A DNA stretch of 64,000 nt. Source: Streptomyces sp. AM 2-1-1 (lineage in GTDB: Bacteria > Actinomycetota > Actinomycetes > Streptomycetales > Streptomycetaceae). Positions 16,395 through 25,142 of this stretch are shown here, one piece after another; within the stretch, counting starts at the first letter, position 1, and each line of letters begins with the position of its first letter. Both the position numbers and the translations under genes were made by a program. Below the pieces are notes generated by a model, which worked only from the letters and a program-made list of their open reading frames with translations, did not search any database and was not told the DNA's origin. The stretch spans positions 5,660,501-5,724,500 of the forward strand of contig NZ_CP119147.1 of assembly GCF_029167645.1 (NCBI RefSeq). Reading direction: 5' to 3'.

Positions 16395-18077
16395 ATGACG
16401 CACCTCCGTACCCCGCGCACCCGGAGAAGCACGCCGGTCGCGGCACTCGCCCTGGCCGGGGCCTTCCTCCTGCCCACGGGCCCCGCCGCCGGCGCGGCCG
16501 GGCCCTTCGACCCGCCCACCGCCACGGTGGTGGAGTCCGGCTCGCACGCCACCCGGTCCGACACCCCGTACGGCGCCGCCGCCCTGGCCGGCGGGACCAC
16601 CGGGGGCGCCGGCGGCCGTGTCGTCACCGTCACCACCCGGGCCGGCCTGGCCGCGTACGCCGGCGCCGAGGGGCCCTGGATCATCCGGGTCGCCGGAGTC
16701 CTGGCGGCGGACCCCGTCGCCGGCGCCGTCACCGTGACCTCCGACAAGACCGTCGTCGGCGTCGGCGACACCGCCGGCATCGCCGGGGGCGGCCTCCGCC
16801 TGGACCCGGGCACCCACAACGTGATCGTCCGCAACCTGACCCTCCGGGGCACGGATGCGGCCGCCCTCCGGGCGGACGCCGCCGACCACGTCTGGATTGA
16901 CCACAACCGCTTCACGGGTACGGGCACCGGGCTCGACCTCGGTGGCGGCAGCCGGTACGTCACCGTCTCCCACAACCTGCTCGGGTACCGCGACGGGGCG
17001 TCGGGCCCCCGCGGGACGGCAGGCACCTTTGACCGGATCACCTACGACCACAACCGGTCCGCCGGTGACCGGCCCGGACCGGCCGGCGGCCTCGCCGGTC
17101 CGCGGAAGGAGATCGGCACCGACACCGTGCTGCGGGTCCCCGCCGAGTACCCCACCGTGCAGGCGGCCGTCGACGCGGTGCCCCAGGGCAACGACGGCCG
17201 GATCACCGTGCGCCTGGCGCCCGGCACGTACCGCGAACACGTGCGCATCGGCAAGAGCCAGCCGTACGTCTCCCTCGTCGGCACCGGCCGGCGGCGCTCG
17301 GACACCCTGATCGTCTTCAACACCCCGCAGGGCGAGCCCAAGCCCGACGGCACGGGGACGCAGGGGTCCACCGGCAGCGCCACCGTCCTCGTGGAGGGCC
17401 ACGACTTCACGGCCCGTAACCTCACCTTCTCCAACGACTTCGACGAGGCCGCCGTGGAGATCAGCGGTGAGCAGGCGCTCGCCGTGAAGACCACCGGCGA
17501 CCGGCTGACCTTCGAGAACACCGGATTCCTCGGCAACCAGGACACCCTGATGACCGACACCCCGGCCCTCACCCAGAAGGCCCGCGTCTACGTCACCGGC
17601 TCCTACATCGAAGGTGACGTCGACTTCCTCTACGGCCGCGCCACCACCGTCGTCGAAAAGTCCGTGATCAAGGCGCTCAGCCGCGGCTCGGACACCAACA
17701 ACGGCTACATCACGGCCGCTTCGACCTGGAAGGAGAACCCGTACGGCATCCTGATCACCCGCAGCCGGATCATCAGCGACGCTCCCGCGGACACCTTCCA
17801 CCTCGGCCGCCCCTGGCACCCGAGCGGCAACCCCGACGCCATCGGCCAGGTCCTGGTCCGCGAGACGTCGCTGCCCGCCGCCGTCAAGGCGAGCCCCTGG
17901 TCCGACATGAGCGGCTTCCCCTGGCGGGAAGCCCGGTTCAGCGAGTACCGGACCTACGGTCCCGGCGCCGCGGCCACTGCGGACCGCCCCCAGATGTCCC
18001 CGGCCGACGCCGCGCTCCACGAGGTGGGCGACTACCTCGCGGGCGAGGACGGCTGGGCACCGCACCGCCGGCACTGA
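16395..18077 (+). CDS. Secreted pectinesterase with degenerate N-terminal pectate-lyase-like domain
   Basis: A 560-residue secreted protein. The signal peptide spans about residues 1-36. Residues about 40-235 resemble a shortened PL1 pectate lyase (VWIDHNRFTG, RYVTVSHNLLG, ITYDHNRS) but lack the canonical RxPRxRxG segment with the catalytic Arg, so this part is probably not a lyase. Residues about 243-555 form a complete CE8 pectin methylesterase, with TVQAAVDAVP, GNQDTL (catalytic Asp about 383), GDVDFLYG (nucleophile Asp about 410) and LGRPW (Arg about 472). Start ATG 16395 has GGGAG 5 nt upstream and is preferred over ATG 16383. It demethylates pectin outside the cell, making it a substrate for the PL1 lyase downstream. 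Confidence 0.9.
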   Translation: MTHLRTPRTRRSTPVAALALAGAFLLPTGPAAGAAGPFDPPTATVVESGSHATRSDTPYGAAALAGGTTGGAGGRVVTVTTRAGLAAYAGAEGPWIIRVAGVLAADPVAGAVTVTSDKTVVGVGDTAGIAGGGLRLDPGTHNVIVRNLTLRGTDAAALRADAADHVWIDHNRFTGTGTGLDLGGGSRYVTVSHNLLGYRDGASGPRGTAGTFDRITYDHNRSAGDRPGPAGGLAGPRKEIGTDTVLRVPAEYPTVQAAVDAVPQGNDGRITVRLAPGTYREHVRIGKSQPYVSLVGTGRRRSDTLIVFNTPQGEPKPDGTGTQGSTGSATVLVEGHDFTARNLTFSNDFDEAAVEISGEQALAVKTTGDRLTFENTGFLGNQDTLMTDTPALTQKARVYVTGSYIEGDVDFLYGRATTVVEKSVIKALSRGSDTNNGYITAASTWKENPYGILITRSRIISDAPADTFHLGRPWHPSGNPDAIGQVLVRETSLPAAVKASPWSDMSGFPWREARFSEYRTYGPGAAATADRPQMSPADAALHEVGDYLAGEDGWAPHRRH

Positions 18078-18145
18078 CGCCCCCCACATACACGGCGTAC
18101 ACGGCACATCCACACCCCTCTCCATCCACAGAGAAGAGCCGAACC

Positions 18146-19480
18146 ATGACCATCTCCAAGAAGTCCCGGGGGCGTACCGCCGCGGCGGTCTCGCTGACCG
18201 CGATGCTCGCCCTGACCGCCACCGCCTGCGGCGACGACGGCAGCGGCTCCGGCACCGAGGGCAGCGGCAAGGGCGAGATCACCTTCTGGGACAACAACGG
18301 TGGCCCGCGCACCGAGGTCTGGACCGAGATCATCAAGGATTTCGAGAAGGAGAACCCGAACATCAAGGTCAAGTACGTCCCGATCCCGATCGCCGACGTG
18401 CAGTCCAAGTACGACACCGCCATCGCGGGCGGCGGCCTGCCGGACGTCGGGGGTGTCGGCACCGCGTACCTCGCCAACATCGTCTCCCAGGAGGCGCTGG
18501 AGCCGGTCCAGGACCGGATCGAGAAGTCCTCGCTGAAGGGCAAGCTCGTCGAGGGCATGGTCGCGAGCGTCAAGGACGCCGGCGGCCGGGGCGACGACAT
18601 GTACTCCGTCCCGACCTCCGCGAACAACGGAACGCTCTGGTACCGCACCGACCTGTTCAAGGCCGCGGGCCTCCAGGCGCCCTCGACCTGGGCGCAGTTC
18701 TACGAGGCGGCCGAGAAGCTGACCGACTCCAAGCACAACGAGTTCGGCTACACCATCAGGGGCGGCGCGGGCTCCATAGCCCAGGCGCTGGACGCCTCCT
18801 ACGGGCAGTCGGGCATCACGGAGTTCTGGAACGGCGACACCACCACGGTCAACGACCCGAAGAACGTGGCCGCGCTGGAGAAGTACGTCGGCCTCTTCAA
18901 GAAGGCGACACCCTCCGCCGACGTCAACAACGACTTCACCAAGATGGTCGCGCAGTGGGACACCGGCACGATCGGGATGCTGAGCCACAACCTCGGCTCC
19001 TACCAGGACCACGTGAAGGCGCTCGGCGACGACAAGTTCGCCGGCATCCCGAACCCGATCGGTGACAGCGGCACCCGCGTCCAGGTCTCCAACCCGGTCG
19101 ACGGACTCGGGCTCTTCCGCAGCAGCAAGAACAAGACCGCCGCCTGGAAGTTCATCGAGTTCGCCGCCTCGCACGCCTCGAACAGCAAGTGGAACGAGTC
19201 GGCCGGCGCCATCCCCGCCAACACCGAGGCGGCCGCGGACCCGTGGATCACCGCGTCCGAGCCGACCGCGCTCGCGGCCAAGGCCCTCACCGACGGCTCC
19301 ACCAAGATCGTGAACCTGCCCTACTACCTGCCCGACTGGAACAACATCAGCAAGGCCGACAACGAGCCGGAGTTCCAGAAGCTGCTGCTCGGCAAGGTCT
19401 CCGCGAAGGACTTCCTGGACAAGATCGCCGGCGAGCTGAACGCCGCCCAGAAGGAGTGGAAGGAGCTGGGCAACGGCTGA
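18146..19480 (+). CDS. Sugar ABC transporter solute-binding lipoprotein
   Basis: A 444-residue extracytoplasmic binding protein of family 1. The lipoprotein signal ends in LTATAC with lipidated Cys at about residue 28, followed by a Gly/Ser-rich tether. The mature domain starts EITFWDNNGG and contains the usual TWAQFYEAAEKL and W-K-F-I-E-F-A elements. It is the probable partner of the permeases at 10870 and 11796, although five enzyme genes intervene. Its position between a pectinesterase and a rhamnogalacturonan acetylesterase supports a pectic oligosaccharide as ligand. A 15-bp hairpin follows the stop and could shield or terminate the transcript. Confidence 0.92.
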   Translation: MTISKKSRGRTAAAVSLTAMLALTATACGDDGSGSGTEGSGKGEITFWDNNGGPRTEVWTEIIKDFEKENPNIKVKYVPIPIADVQSKYDTAIAGGGLPDVGGVGTAYLANIVSQEALEPVQDRIEKSSLKGKLVEGMVASVKDAGGRGDDMYSVPTSANNGTLWYRTDLFKAAGLQAPSTWAQFYEAAEKLTDSKHNEFGYTIRGGAGSIAQALDASYGQSGITEFWNGDTTTVNDPKNVAALEKYVGLFKKATPSADVNNDFTKMVAQWDTGTIGMLSHNLGSYQDHVKALGDDKFAGIPNPIGDSGTRVQVSNPVDGLGLFRSSKNKTAAWKFIEFAASHASNSKWNESAGAIPANTEAAADPWITASEPTALAAKALTDGSTKIVNLPYYLPDWNNISKADNEPEFQKLLLGKVSAKDFLDKIAGELNAAQKEWKELGNG

Positions 19481-19524
19481 CCGGCCGGACACCAGCCACT
19501 CCACCCGCACCACCGGCGACGACC

Positions 19525-19567
19525 GGGAGCCGGCGGCGGCACGGAACGCGCCCCGCCGCCGGCTCCC
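19525..19567 (+). terminator. Hairpin after the binding-protein gene
   Basis: Perfect 15-nt arms (19525-19539 and 19553-19567) enclose a 13-nt loop, 44 nt after the stop. It may terminate, or stabilise the 3' end of the abundant binding-protein mRNA while allowing read-through to the esterase. Confidence 0.7.
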
Positions 19568-19601
19568 CTCCACCCCGTACGACCTGGGAGGCAGGTACCT
19601 C

Positions 19602-20426
19602 GTGTCACTCACCCGCAGACGAACCGTGGCCGCGCTCGCGGCCCTGCCCCTCGCCCTCGCCGCCACCCCGGCGGTGGCGAAGGACGGGGGGCGGCGGCCC
19701 CGTCCTCGCACCGTGCACATCGCGGGCGACTCGACGGCCGCCCAGAAGTACGCCGACGCGGCACCCGAAACGGGGTGGGGGACGGCCCTGCCCTTCTTCC
19801 TCGGCCGAGGGCTGCGGGTCGCCAACCACGCGATGAACGGGCGCAGTTCGAAGAGCTTCATCGACGAAGGACTCCTCGCCGCCCTGCTCCCCGACGTCCG
19901 CGCCGGCGACCTCCTGCTCATCCAGTTCGGGCACAACGACGAGAAGACGGCCGATCCGCTCCGCGGCACCGACCCCTGGACGACCTACCAGGACCACCTG
20001 CGCCGTTACGTCACGGCGGCCCGCGCACGCCACGCCCGGCCCGTCCTGCTCACCCCCGTCGAGCGCCGCCGCTTCGCCGAGGACGGCACCGCCCGACCGA
20101 GCCACGGTGAGTACCCGGCCGCGATGCGCGCCCTGGCGGCCGAGGAGCGCGTACCGCTGATCGACACCCAGGCGCTCACCCTCGCCCGCTGGCAGCAGCT
20201 GGGACCGGTCGCCACCCAGGGGTACTTCAACTGGCTGCCGCCGGGGGAGTCCCCCAACTACCCGGACGGAGTGCAGGACAACACGCACTTCCAGCCGCGC
20301 GGCGCGATCGACGTCGCCCGGACGACCGCCCGCGCCCTGGTGGACGCCCGCGTGCTCGCCCCGGGCGAGACGCGCCGGCTCACCACCCCCGTTCCGGCCG
20401 AGTGGATCACCTGGCCGCGGGCCTGA
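19602..20426 (+). CDS. Secreted rhamnogalacturonan acetylesterase (SGNH, CE12 type)
   Basis: A 274-residue esterase removing acetyl groups from the rhamnogalacturonan I backbone. A Tat-like or Sec signal (RRRTVAALAALPLALAATPAVA) covers about residues 5-26. SGNH blocks are complete: GDSTA with nucleophile Ser about 44, Gly about 80 in NGRSS, Asn about 112 in FGHND, and Asp/His in DNTHF at about 226 and 229. The GTG at 19602 follows a GGGAGG site. It is spaced from the binding protein by a hairpin and from the PL1 lyase by 77 nt. The enzyme fits the depolymerisation set with the pectinesterase and pectate lyase. Confidence 0.9.
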   Translation: MSLTRRRTVAALAALPLALAATPAVAKDGGRRPRPRTVHIAGDSTAAQKYADAAPETGWGTALPFFLGRGLRVANHAMNGRSSKSFIDEGLLAALLPDVRAGDLLLIQFGHNDEKTADPLRGTDPWTTYQDHLRRYVTAARARHARPVLLTPVERRRFAEDGTARPSHGEYPAAMRALAAEERVPLIDTQALTLARWQQLGPVATQGYFNWLPPGESPNYPDGVQDNTHFQPRGAIDVARTTARALVDARVLAPGETRRLTTPVPAEWITWPRA

Positions 20427-20503
20427 GGCCGGCCCGGAACCAGCCCGCCCGAACCCCCGCGCCCCCGCTCTCCCCTTCCGACGCAACGAACCGAAGGAAC
20501 CCC

Positions 20504-21829
20504 ATGTCCGCACGCATGCGCCACCTCCGTGCCATCACCGTGGTGATGGGCTGCGCCTCCGTCGCCCTCGCCGTGTCGCTGCCCGCCCAGGCGGCCCCCC
20601 GGCCGCACGCCAAGCCGATCGAGCGCGCCGTGCTGCCCGCCCACGACGGCTGGGCCTCCGCGGACGGCTCGACCACCGGCGGCGCCGCGGCCACCCGCGA
20701 CCACGTCTACACGGTCACCAACCGCGCCGAGCTGATCGCCGCCTTCGAGGACGCCGGCGACGCTCCCAAGATCGTCCGGATCGTGGGGACCGTCCACGGC
20801 AACTCCGACGTCAACGGCACCCCCATCGGCTGCGAGGACTACTACACCGGCGGCTACACCCTCGAGAAGTACCTCGCCGCCTACGACCCGGCGGTCTGGG
20901 GCACCGACGCGGTGCCCAGCGGCCCGCTGGAGGACGCCCGCGCCGCCTCCGCCGCCCTCCAGGCGGCGGCCGTCAACGTGCCGGTCCCCTCGAACACCAC
21001 CCTGATCGGTGTCGGCGACGACGCCACCGTCATCGGTGCCAGCCTCCAGGTCAAGAACGTCTCGAACGTCATCGTCCGCAACCTGAGCTTCGAGGACACC
21101 TACGACTGCTTCCCGCAGTGGGACCCGACCGACACCGCGACCGGGGCCTGGAACTCCGAGTACGACAACCTCGTGGTCACCAACTCCACCCACGTCTGGG
21201 TCGACCACAACACCTTCAGCGACGGGGACCGCCCCGACGCCGCCCAGCCGCACTACTTCGGCACGGTCTACCAGCAGCACGACGGGCTCTTCGACATCGT
21301 GCGCGGCGCCGACCTGGTCACCGTCTCGTGGAACGTCCTCAAGGACCACGACAAGACGATGCTCATCGGCAACAGCGACAGCGCGGGCGCGACCGACCGC
21401 GGCAAGCTCCGGGTGACCCTGCACCACAACCTCTTCCAGGACGTTAAGGAGCGTGCCCCGCGCGTCCGCTTCGGCCAGGTCGACTCGTACAACAACCACT
21501 TCGTGGTGAAGGCCGGCAGCGCGTACGGGTACACCTACGGCATCGGCATCGAGTCCCGGCTCGTCGCCGAGCACAACGCGTTCACGCTCCCGGCGGGGTA
21601 CGACCCGGCGCTCATCCTGAAGAAGTGGAAGGAGTCCCCGCTGACGGCCGCCGACAACTACGTCAACGGCAAGAAGACCGACCTGATCGCCGTGCACAAC
21701 GCCGGCGTCCCCGCCGAGCAGCTCACGTCGGGCGCCGGCTGGACCCCGGTGCTGCGGACCAAGGTCGACTCCCCGCGTGCCGTTCCGGCGCTCGTGGACC
21801 GCCGGGCCGGAGCCGGCGGCCACTGCTGA
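20504..21829 (+). CDS. Secreted pectate lyase, polysaccharide lyase family 1
   Basis: A 441-residue secreted lyase that cleaves polygalacturonate by calcium-dependent beta-elimination. The signal peptide ends near AQAAP (about residue 31). PL1 signatures are intact: HVWVDHNTFSDGD, LFDIVRGADLVTVSWN, LKDHDKTMLIGNSDS, LRVTLHHNLF and RAPRVRFGQVDSYNN, the last holding the catalytic Arg. This contrasts with the decayed PL1 part of the pectinesterase 4 kb upstream. ATG 20504 follows GAAGGA. It is the last gene of the pectin cluster and is followed by a hairpin terminator. Confidence 0.94.
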   Translation: MSARMRHLRAITVVMGCASVALAVSLPAQAAPRPHAKPIERAVLPAHDGWASADGSTTGGAAATRDHVYTVTNRAELIAAFEDAGDAPKIVRIVGTVHGNSDVNGTPIGCEDYYTGGYTLEKYLAAYDPAVWGTDAVPSGPLEDARAASAALQAAAVNVPVPSNTTLIGVGDDATVIGASLQVKNVSNVIVRNLSFEDTYDCFPQWDPTDTATGAWNSEYDNLVVTNSTHVWVDHNTFSDGDRPDAAQPHYFGTVYQQHDGLFDIVRGADLVTVSWNVLKDHDKTMLIGNSDSAGATDRGKLRVTLHHNLFQDVKERAPRVRFGQVDSYNNHFVVKAGSAYGYTYGIGIESRLVAEHNAFTLPAGYDPALILKKWKESPLTAADNYVNGKKTDLIAVHNAGVPAEQLTSGAGWTPVLRTKVDSPRAVPALVDRRAGAGGHC

Positions 21830-21833
21830 CCCC

Positions 21834-21857
21834 GTCCGCCCTCCCGCGGGGGCGGAC
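21834..21857. terminator. Terminator after pectate lyase
   Basis: GTCCGCCC (21834-21841) pairs with GGGCGGAC (21850-21857) across an 8-nt loop. It lies between the convergent pectate lyase (+) and the membrane protein (-). Confidence 0.65.
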
Positions 21858-21938
21858 CTCCACGGGCGGGAGAGGGTGCGGACTGTGCGGGTCCGCGCCC
21901 TCTCCCGCTCCCTTTCCGTCCCGTGCCACCGCGCCGGC

Positions 21939-22655
21939 TCAGCCGGCGGACGAGAAGTCGCCGCCGCTCGCGGACACACCGCCCTCGAAGGCGCTGCGCA
22001 CGGTGAAGTCGTCGCCGCTCACGTCCCGCTCGCCCTCCGCGTGGTTGTACTGCCCCGCGAAGGTGAGGGTGGCCGCCGGAACGGTGCGGCCCGGCAGCAG
22101 CGTCCACCGGAACACGAGGAAACCGCCCTCCTCGCGCACGGCGACCGCGTAGTCCTCCGTGTGGCCGGACGTCCACGAACCGGTCTGGCTCACCCCGTCG
22201 GTCCGGGCGATCCGCAGCTCCACCGTGAGGGCGGAGAGCGGCCGCGCCGCGGTCACCAGCACCTGGCTCTGCGCCCAGAAGGCGTTGCCGCCCGGGTCCA
22301 CCACACCGTCCGTGGAGACCGGGCCGTTCGAGGCGGGCAGCCGGCTGCCGCGCTCCCCGGAGAGAGCGGGCACCGTCGGGGTACGACTCGGCGAGGCCGC
22401 GACCGGATCGCCGGTGCCACCGCCTCGGCCCGTCATCGCGACGCCGAGCGAGACGGCCACGAGCACCCCGCAGACCGCCACCGTCGCCGCCGCGATCCGC
22501 AGCCTCGGCATCGGCGCGCGCGGCGGGCGTGCCGCACGTGGGGGCGGCGTGTCCCGCGCCATCCCGCGCTCGACCCGGGCCCACATCCGTTCGCGGTCCG
22601 GGCGGTGCTCCAGCGCCGCACCGCGAAGGCGCTCCCGCAGCTCTTCGTCCATCAT
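21939..22655 (-). CDS. Membrane-anchored partner of a SigE-type sigma factor
   Basis: A 238-residue protein with one transmembrane segment at about residues 52-75, a short acidic/basic cytoplasmic N-terminus and an extracytoplasmic C-terminal domain of about 150 residues. The start ATGATGA at 22655 overlaps the sigma-factor stop, so the two are co-translated. Position and topology suggest an anti-sigma factor or membrane sensor, but the zinc anti-sigma motif (HxxxCxxC) is absent and the N-terminal region is only about 50 residues. The C-terminal domain resembles the uncharacterised secreted domains found beside such sigma factors. Function is therefore inference from position. Confidence 0.85.
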   Translation of the reverse strand: MMDEELRERLRGAALEHRPDRERMWARVERGMARDTPPPRAARPPRAPMPRLRIAAATVAVCGVLVAVSLGVAMTGRGGGTGDPVAASPSRTPTVPALSGERGSRLPASNGPVSTDGVVDPGGNAFWAQSQVLVTAARPLSALTVELRIARTDGVSQTGSWTSGHTEDYAVAVREEGGFLVFRWTLLPGRTVPAATLTFAGQYNHAEGERDVSGDDFTVRSAFEGGVSASGGDFSSAG

Positions 22656-23224
22656 TGCCTTCCTCCGCCGGGCTGCCCCGCCACGGCCACCCGTGCCGGA
22701 GCCGGGCCCGCCCCGGGACCGAGCAGCCGCTGCAACTCCGCCAAGCCCCGGGAAGTCTGGCTCTTGACCGTGCCGACCGATATCCCGAGGACCAGCGACG
22801 TGTCCCGCTCGGACAGATCGAACGCGTGCCGCAGCACCACGCAGGCCCGTTTCCTGAACGGCAGCTTACGCAGGGCCTCTTGCACGTCCACCACGGTCGG
22901 TACGTCGGGATCGTCGACGGCGAACCCGTCGCCGCCGGAACGTGGAGCCCAGAAGAGCGCGACCCTGCGGCGCTCGCGCACCGCACCGCGGATCCGGGTG
23001 CGCGCCAGGTTGGCGACGACCCCGCGCGCGTACGCGACGGGATGATCGGCCTCCCTCATCCGGTCCCAGCGGTGCCACAGAGCCATCAGAGCGTCGGCGG
23101 CCAGATCATCGGCCGCATCCGCCTCGCCCGTCAACAGGTAGGCGAGGCGCGCCAGTTCGGCGTAGTGCGCTTCGAAGAACTGATGGAACTCGGCGGCAGC
23201 GGCAGCGTCGACCACAGTGCCCAC
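22652..23224 (-). CDS. SigE-family RNA polymerase sigma factor
   Basis: A 190-residue ECF-like sigma factor of the SigE actinobacterial subgroup. Region 2 occupies about residues 12-85 (HYAELARLAYLLTG, ALWHRWDRM), and region 4 about 113-165 with the helix-turn-helix SERDTSLVLGISVGTVKSQTSRG. A Gly/Pro-rich tail follows. It directs core RNA polymerase to a dedicated promoter set, probably under control of the coupled membrane protein. The upstream 230 nt separate it from the divergent purine permease, with no clear autoregulatory promoter recognised by eye. Confidence 0.92.
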   Translation of the reverse strand: MGTVVDAAAAAEFHQFFEAHYAELARLAYLLTGEADAADDLAADALMALWHRWDRMREADHPVAYARGVVANLARTRIRGAVRERRRVALFWAPRSGGDGFAVDDPDVPTVVDVQEALRKLPFRKRACVVLRHAFDLSERDTSLVLGISVGTVKSQTSRGLAELQRLLGPGAGPAPARVAVAGQPGGGRQ

Positions 23225-23457
23225 GGGTACCTCTCCCTGCTCTCGAATCCCTGTACGCGAACCGCGGCGGCTGTGTACGTTCCCTCAGCGGCACCCAGGG
23301 GTGCGAGCGGTGCGAGAGCGTACCAGCGCACCGCGGCAGCGCCGCGAATCGGGTGTCACCCCAAGTAAGGCGTAACACGGCGAAAACCTGAACCCCCCTT
23401 CCACGGGGGAACATGCAGTCACCCGCCCCGCAGATCACACACTTCCCCAGGAGCGTC

Positions 23458-24951
23458 ATGCCCGACACACCGGAAGCACCGGAAGCACCAGAGACGGCGA
23501 AGGCCGCGCCGGACGCCGTACCGGATACCGCCCCGGCCGCGGCCCACCGGAACGCGCTGGACCGCTACTTCGCCATCAGCGCCCGCGGATCGAACCTCGG
23601 CCGCGAGATACGCGGCGGCTTCGCGACCTTCTTCACGATGGCGTACATCCTGGTCCTCAACCCCATCATCCTGGGCTCGGCCGAGGACAAGTTCGGCGCC
23701 CACCTCTCCACCCCCCAACTCGTCACCGTCACCGCGCTGGTGGCCGCCGTGATGACAGCGATCATGGGACTGGGCGGCAACCTCCCGCTCGCCATCGCGG
23801 CCGGCCTCGGCCTCAACGCGGTCGTCGCCTTCCAGATCGCGCCGCTGATGAGCTGGCCCGACGCGATGGGCCTGGTCGTCCTCGAAGGGCTCATCATCTG
23901 CGTCCTGGTCGTCACCGGACTGCGCGAGGCGGTGATGCGCGCGATCCCGCCCGCCCTCAAGCAGGCCATCAGTGTCGGCATCGGGCTCTTCATCGCGTTC
24001 ATCGGCTTCGTCGACGCCGGTTTCGTCACCCGCATCCCCGGTGAGACCGGCTCGACGCCCGTACAGCTCGGCTCGACGGGCCACCTCACCGGCTGGCCGG
24101 TGCTGGTCTTCTGCGTCGGCGTGCTGCTCACCGTCGCCCTGATGGTCCGCAAGGTGAAGGGCGCCATCCTCATCAGCATCGTGGTCAGCACCGTGCTGGC
24201 GATCGTCGTCAACGAGATCGCCGACATCGCGCCGGCCGCCTGGGGCCTGACCGTCCCGTCCGTCCCCGACGACATCGTCGCCGCCCCCGACTTCGGGCTC
24301 GTCGGCTCCTTCAGCCTCTTCGGCGCCTTCCAGCAGGTCGGCGTGGTGACCATCGTCCTGCTGATCTTCACCCTGATCCTCAGCGACTTCTTCGACACCA
24401 TGGGCACGGTCGTCGGTGTCTCCCAGGAGGCCGGACTCCTCGACGAGAAGGGCGACGTGCCGAACATCGGGCGTGTCCTCCTCATCGACGGAGCGGCCGC
24501 CGCCGTGGGCGGAGCCGCCTCGGCCAGCTCCAACACCGCCTACATCGAGTCGGCGGCAGGCGTCGGCGAGGGCGCCCGCACCGGCTTCGCCTCCCTGGTC
24601 ACCGGCGCCCTCTTCGCCGTCGCGCTCTTCCTCACCCCGCTGGCCACCGTCGTCCCGGCCCAGGCCGCCGCGCCCGCGCTCATCGCGGTCGGCTTCCTGC
24701 TCATGTCCCAGGTCCGCCACATCGAGTGGGAGAGCTGGGAGATCGCCATCCCGGCGTTCCTGACGATCGCCGTCATGCCGTTCACGTACTCGATCACCAA
24801 CGGCATCGGCGCGGGGTTCCTCGCCTACGTCGTGATCAAGGCCGCCCTCGGCAAGGCACGGGAGGTGCACTGGCTGCTCTGGGGCACCTCGGCCCTCTTC
24901 GCCGTCTACTTCGCGATCGACCCGATCGAGCAGGTGCTCGGCGTGAAGTGA
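23458..24951 (+). CDS. Purine permease of the NCS2/AzgA family
   Basis: A 497-residue membrane transporter for hypoxanthine, guanine or related purines by proton symport. A 55-residue acidic Pro/Ala/Glu-rich N-terminus precedes about 12-14 transmembrane segments. AzgA-type blocks include RGSNLGREIRGGFATFFTMAYILVLNP, GLGLNAVVAF, SDFFDTMGTVVGV and SSNTAYIESAAGVGEGARTG. Start ATG 23458 has AGGAG 5 nt upstream; an ATG at 23413 lacks such a site. It is a single-gene unit flanked by its own terminator. No purine riboswitch was recognised in the short leader. Confidence 0.92.
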   Translation: MPDTPEAPEAPETAKAAPDAVPDTAPAAAHRNALDRYFAISARGSNLGREIRGGFATFFTMAYILVLNPIILGSAEDKFGAHLSTPQLVTVTALVAAVMTAIMGLGGNLPLAIAAGLGLNAVVAFQIAPLMSWPDAMGLVVLEGLIICVLVVTGLREAVMRAIPPALKQAISVGIGLFIAFIGFVDAGFVTRIPGETGSTPVQLGSTGHLTGWPVLVFCVGVLLTVALMVRKVKGAILISIVVSTVLAIVVNEIADIAPAAWGLTVPSVPDDIVAAPDFGLVGSFSLFGAFQQVGVVTIVLLIFTLILSDFFDTMGTVVGVSQEAGLLDEKGDVPNIGRVLLIDGAAAAVGGAASASSNTAYIESAAGVGEGARTGFASLVTGALFAVALFLTPLATVVPAQAAAPALIAVGFLLMSQVRHIEWESWEIAIPAFLTIAVMPFTYSITNGIGAGFLAYVVIKAALGKAREVHWLLWGTSALFAVYFAIDPIEQVLGVK

Positions 24952-24954
24952 GGA

Positions 24955-24973
24955 CCGCCCGCTGACCGGGCGG
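24955..24973 (+). terminator. Terminator of the purine permease gene
   Basis: CCGCCCG (24955-24961) and CGGGCGG (24967-24973) form a 7-bp GC stem with a 5-nt loop, 4 nt after the stop codon. Confidence 0.65.
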
Positions 24974-25142
24974 GTGTACGGGCACCGCCCCGGGCACCCG
25001 CCCGCCGCAGGAGCCGGCGGAGTCGGATAGGGTGCCACCCGCTCCGGACGCCCGTCCACGGGCGCCGTCCTCCGTGCCACCGCCGCGCTCCGACCGAGCC
25101 GGGCACGGCAGCGGCCGGAGGCAAGATCCGAACGGGGTGGGG

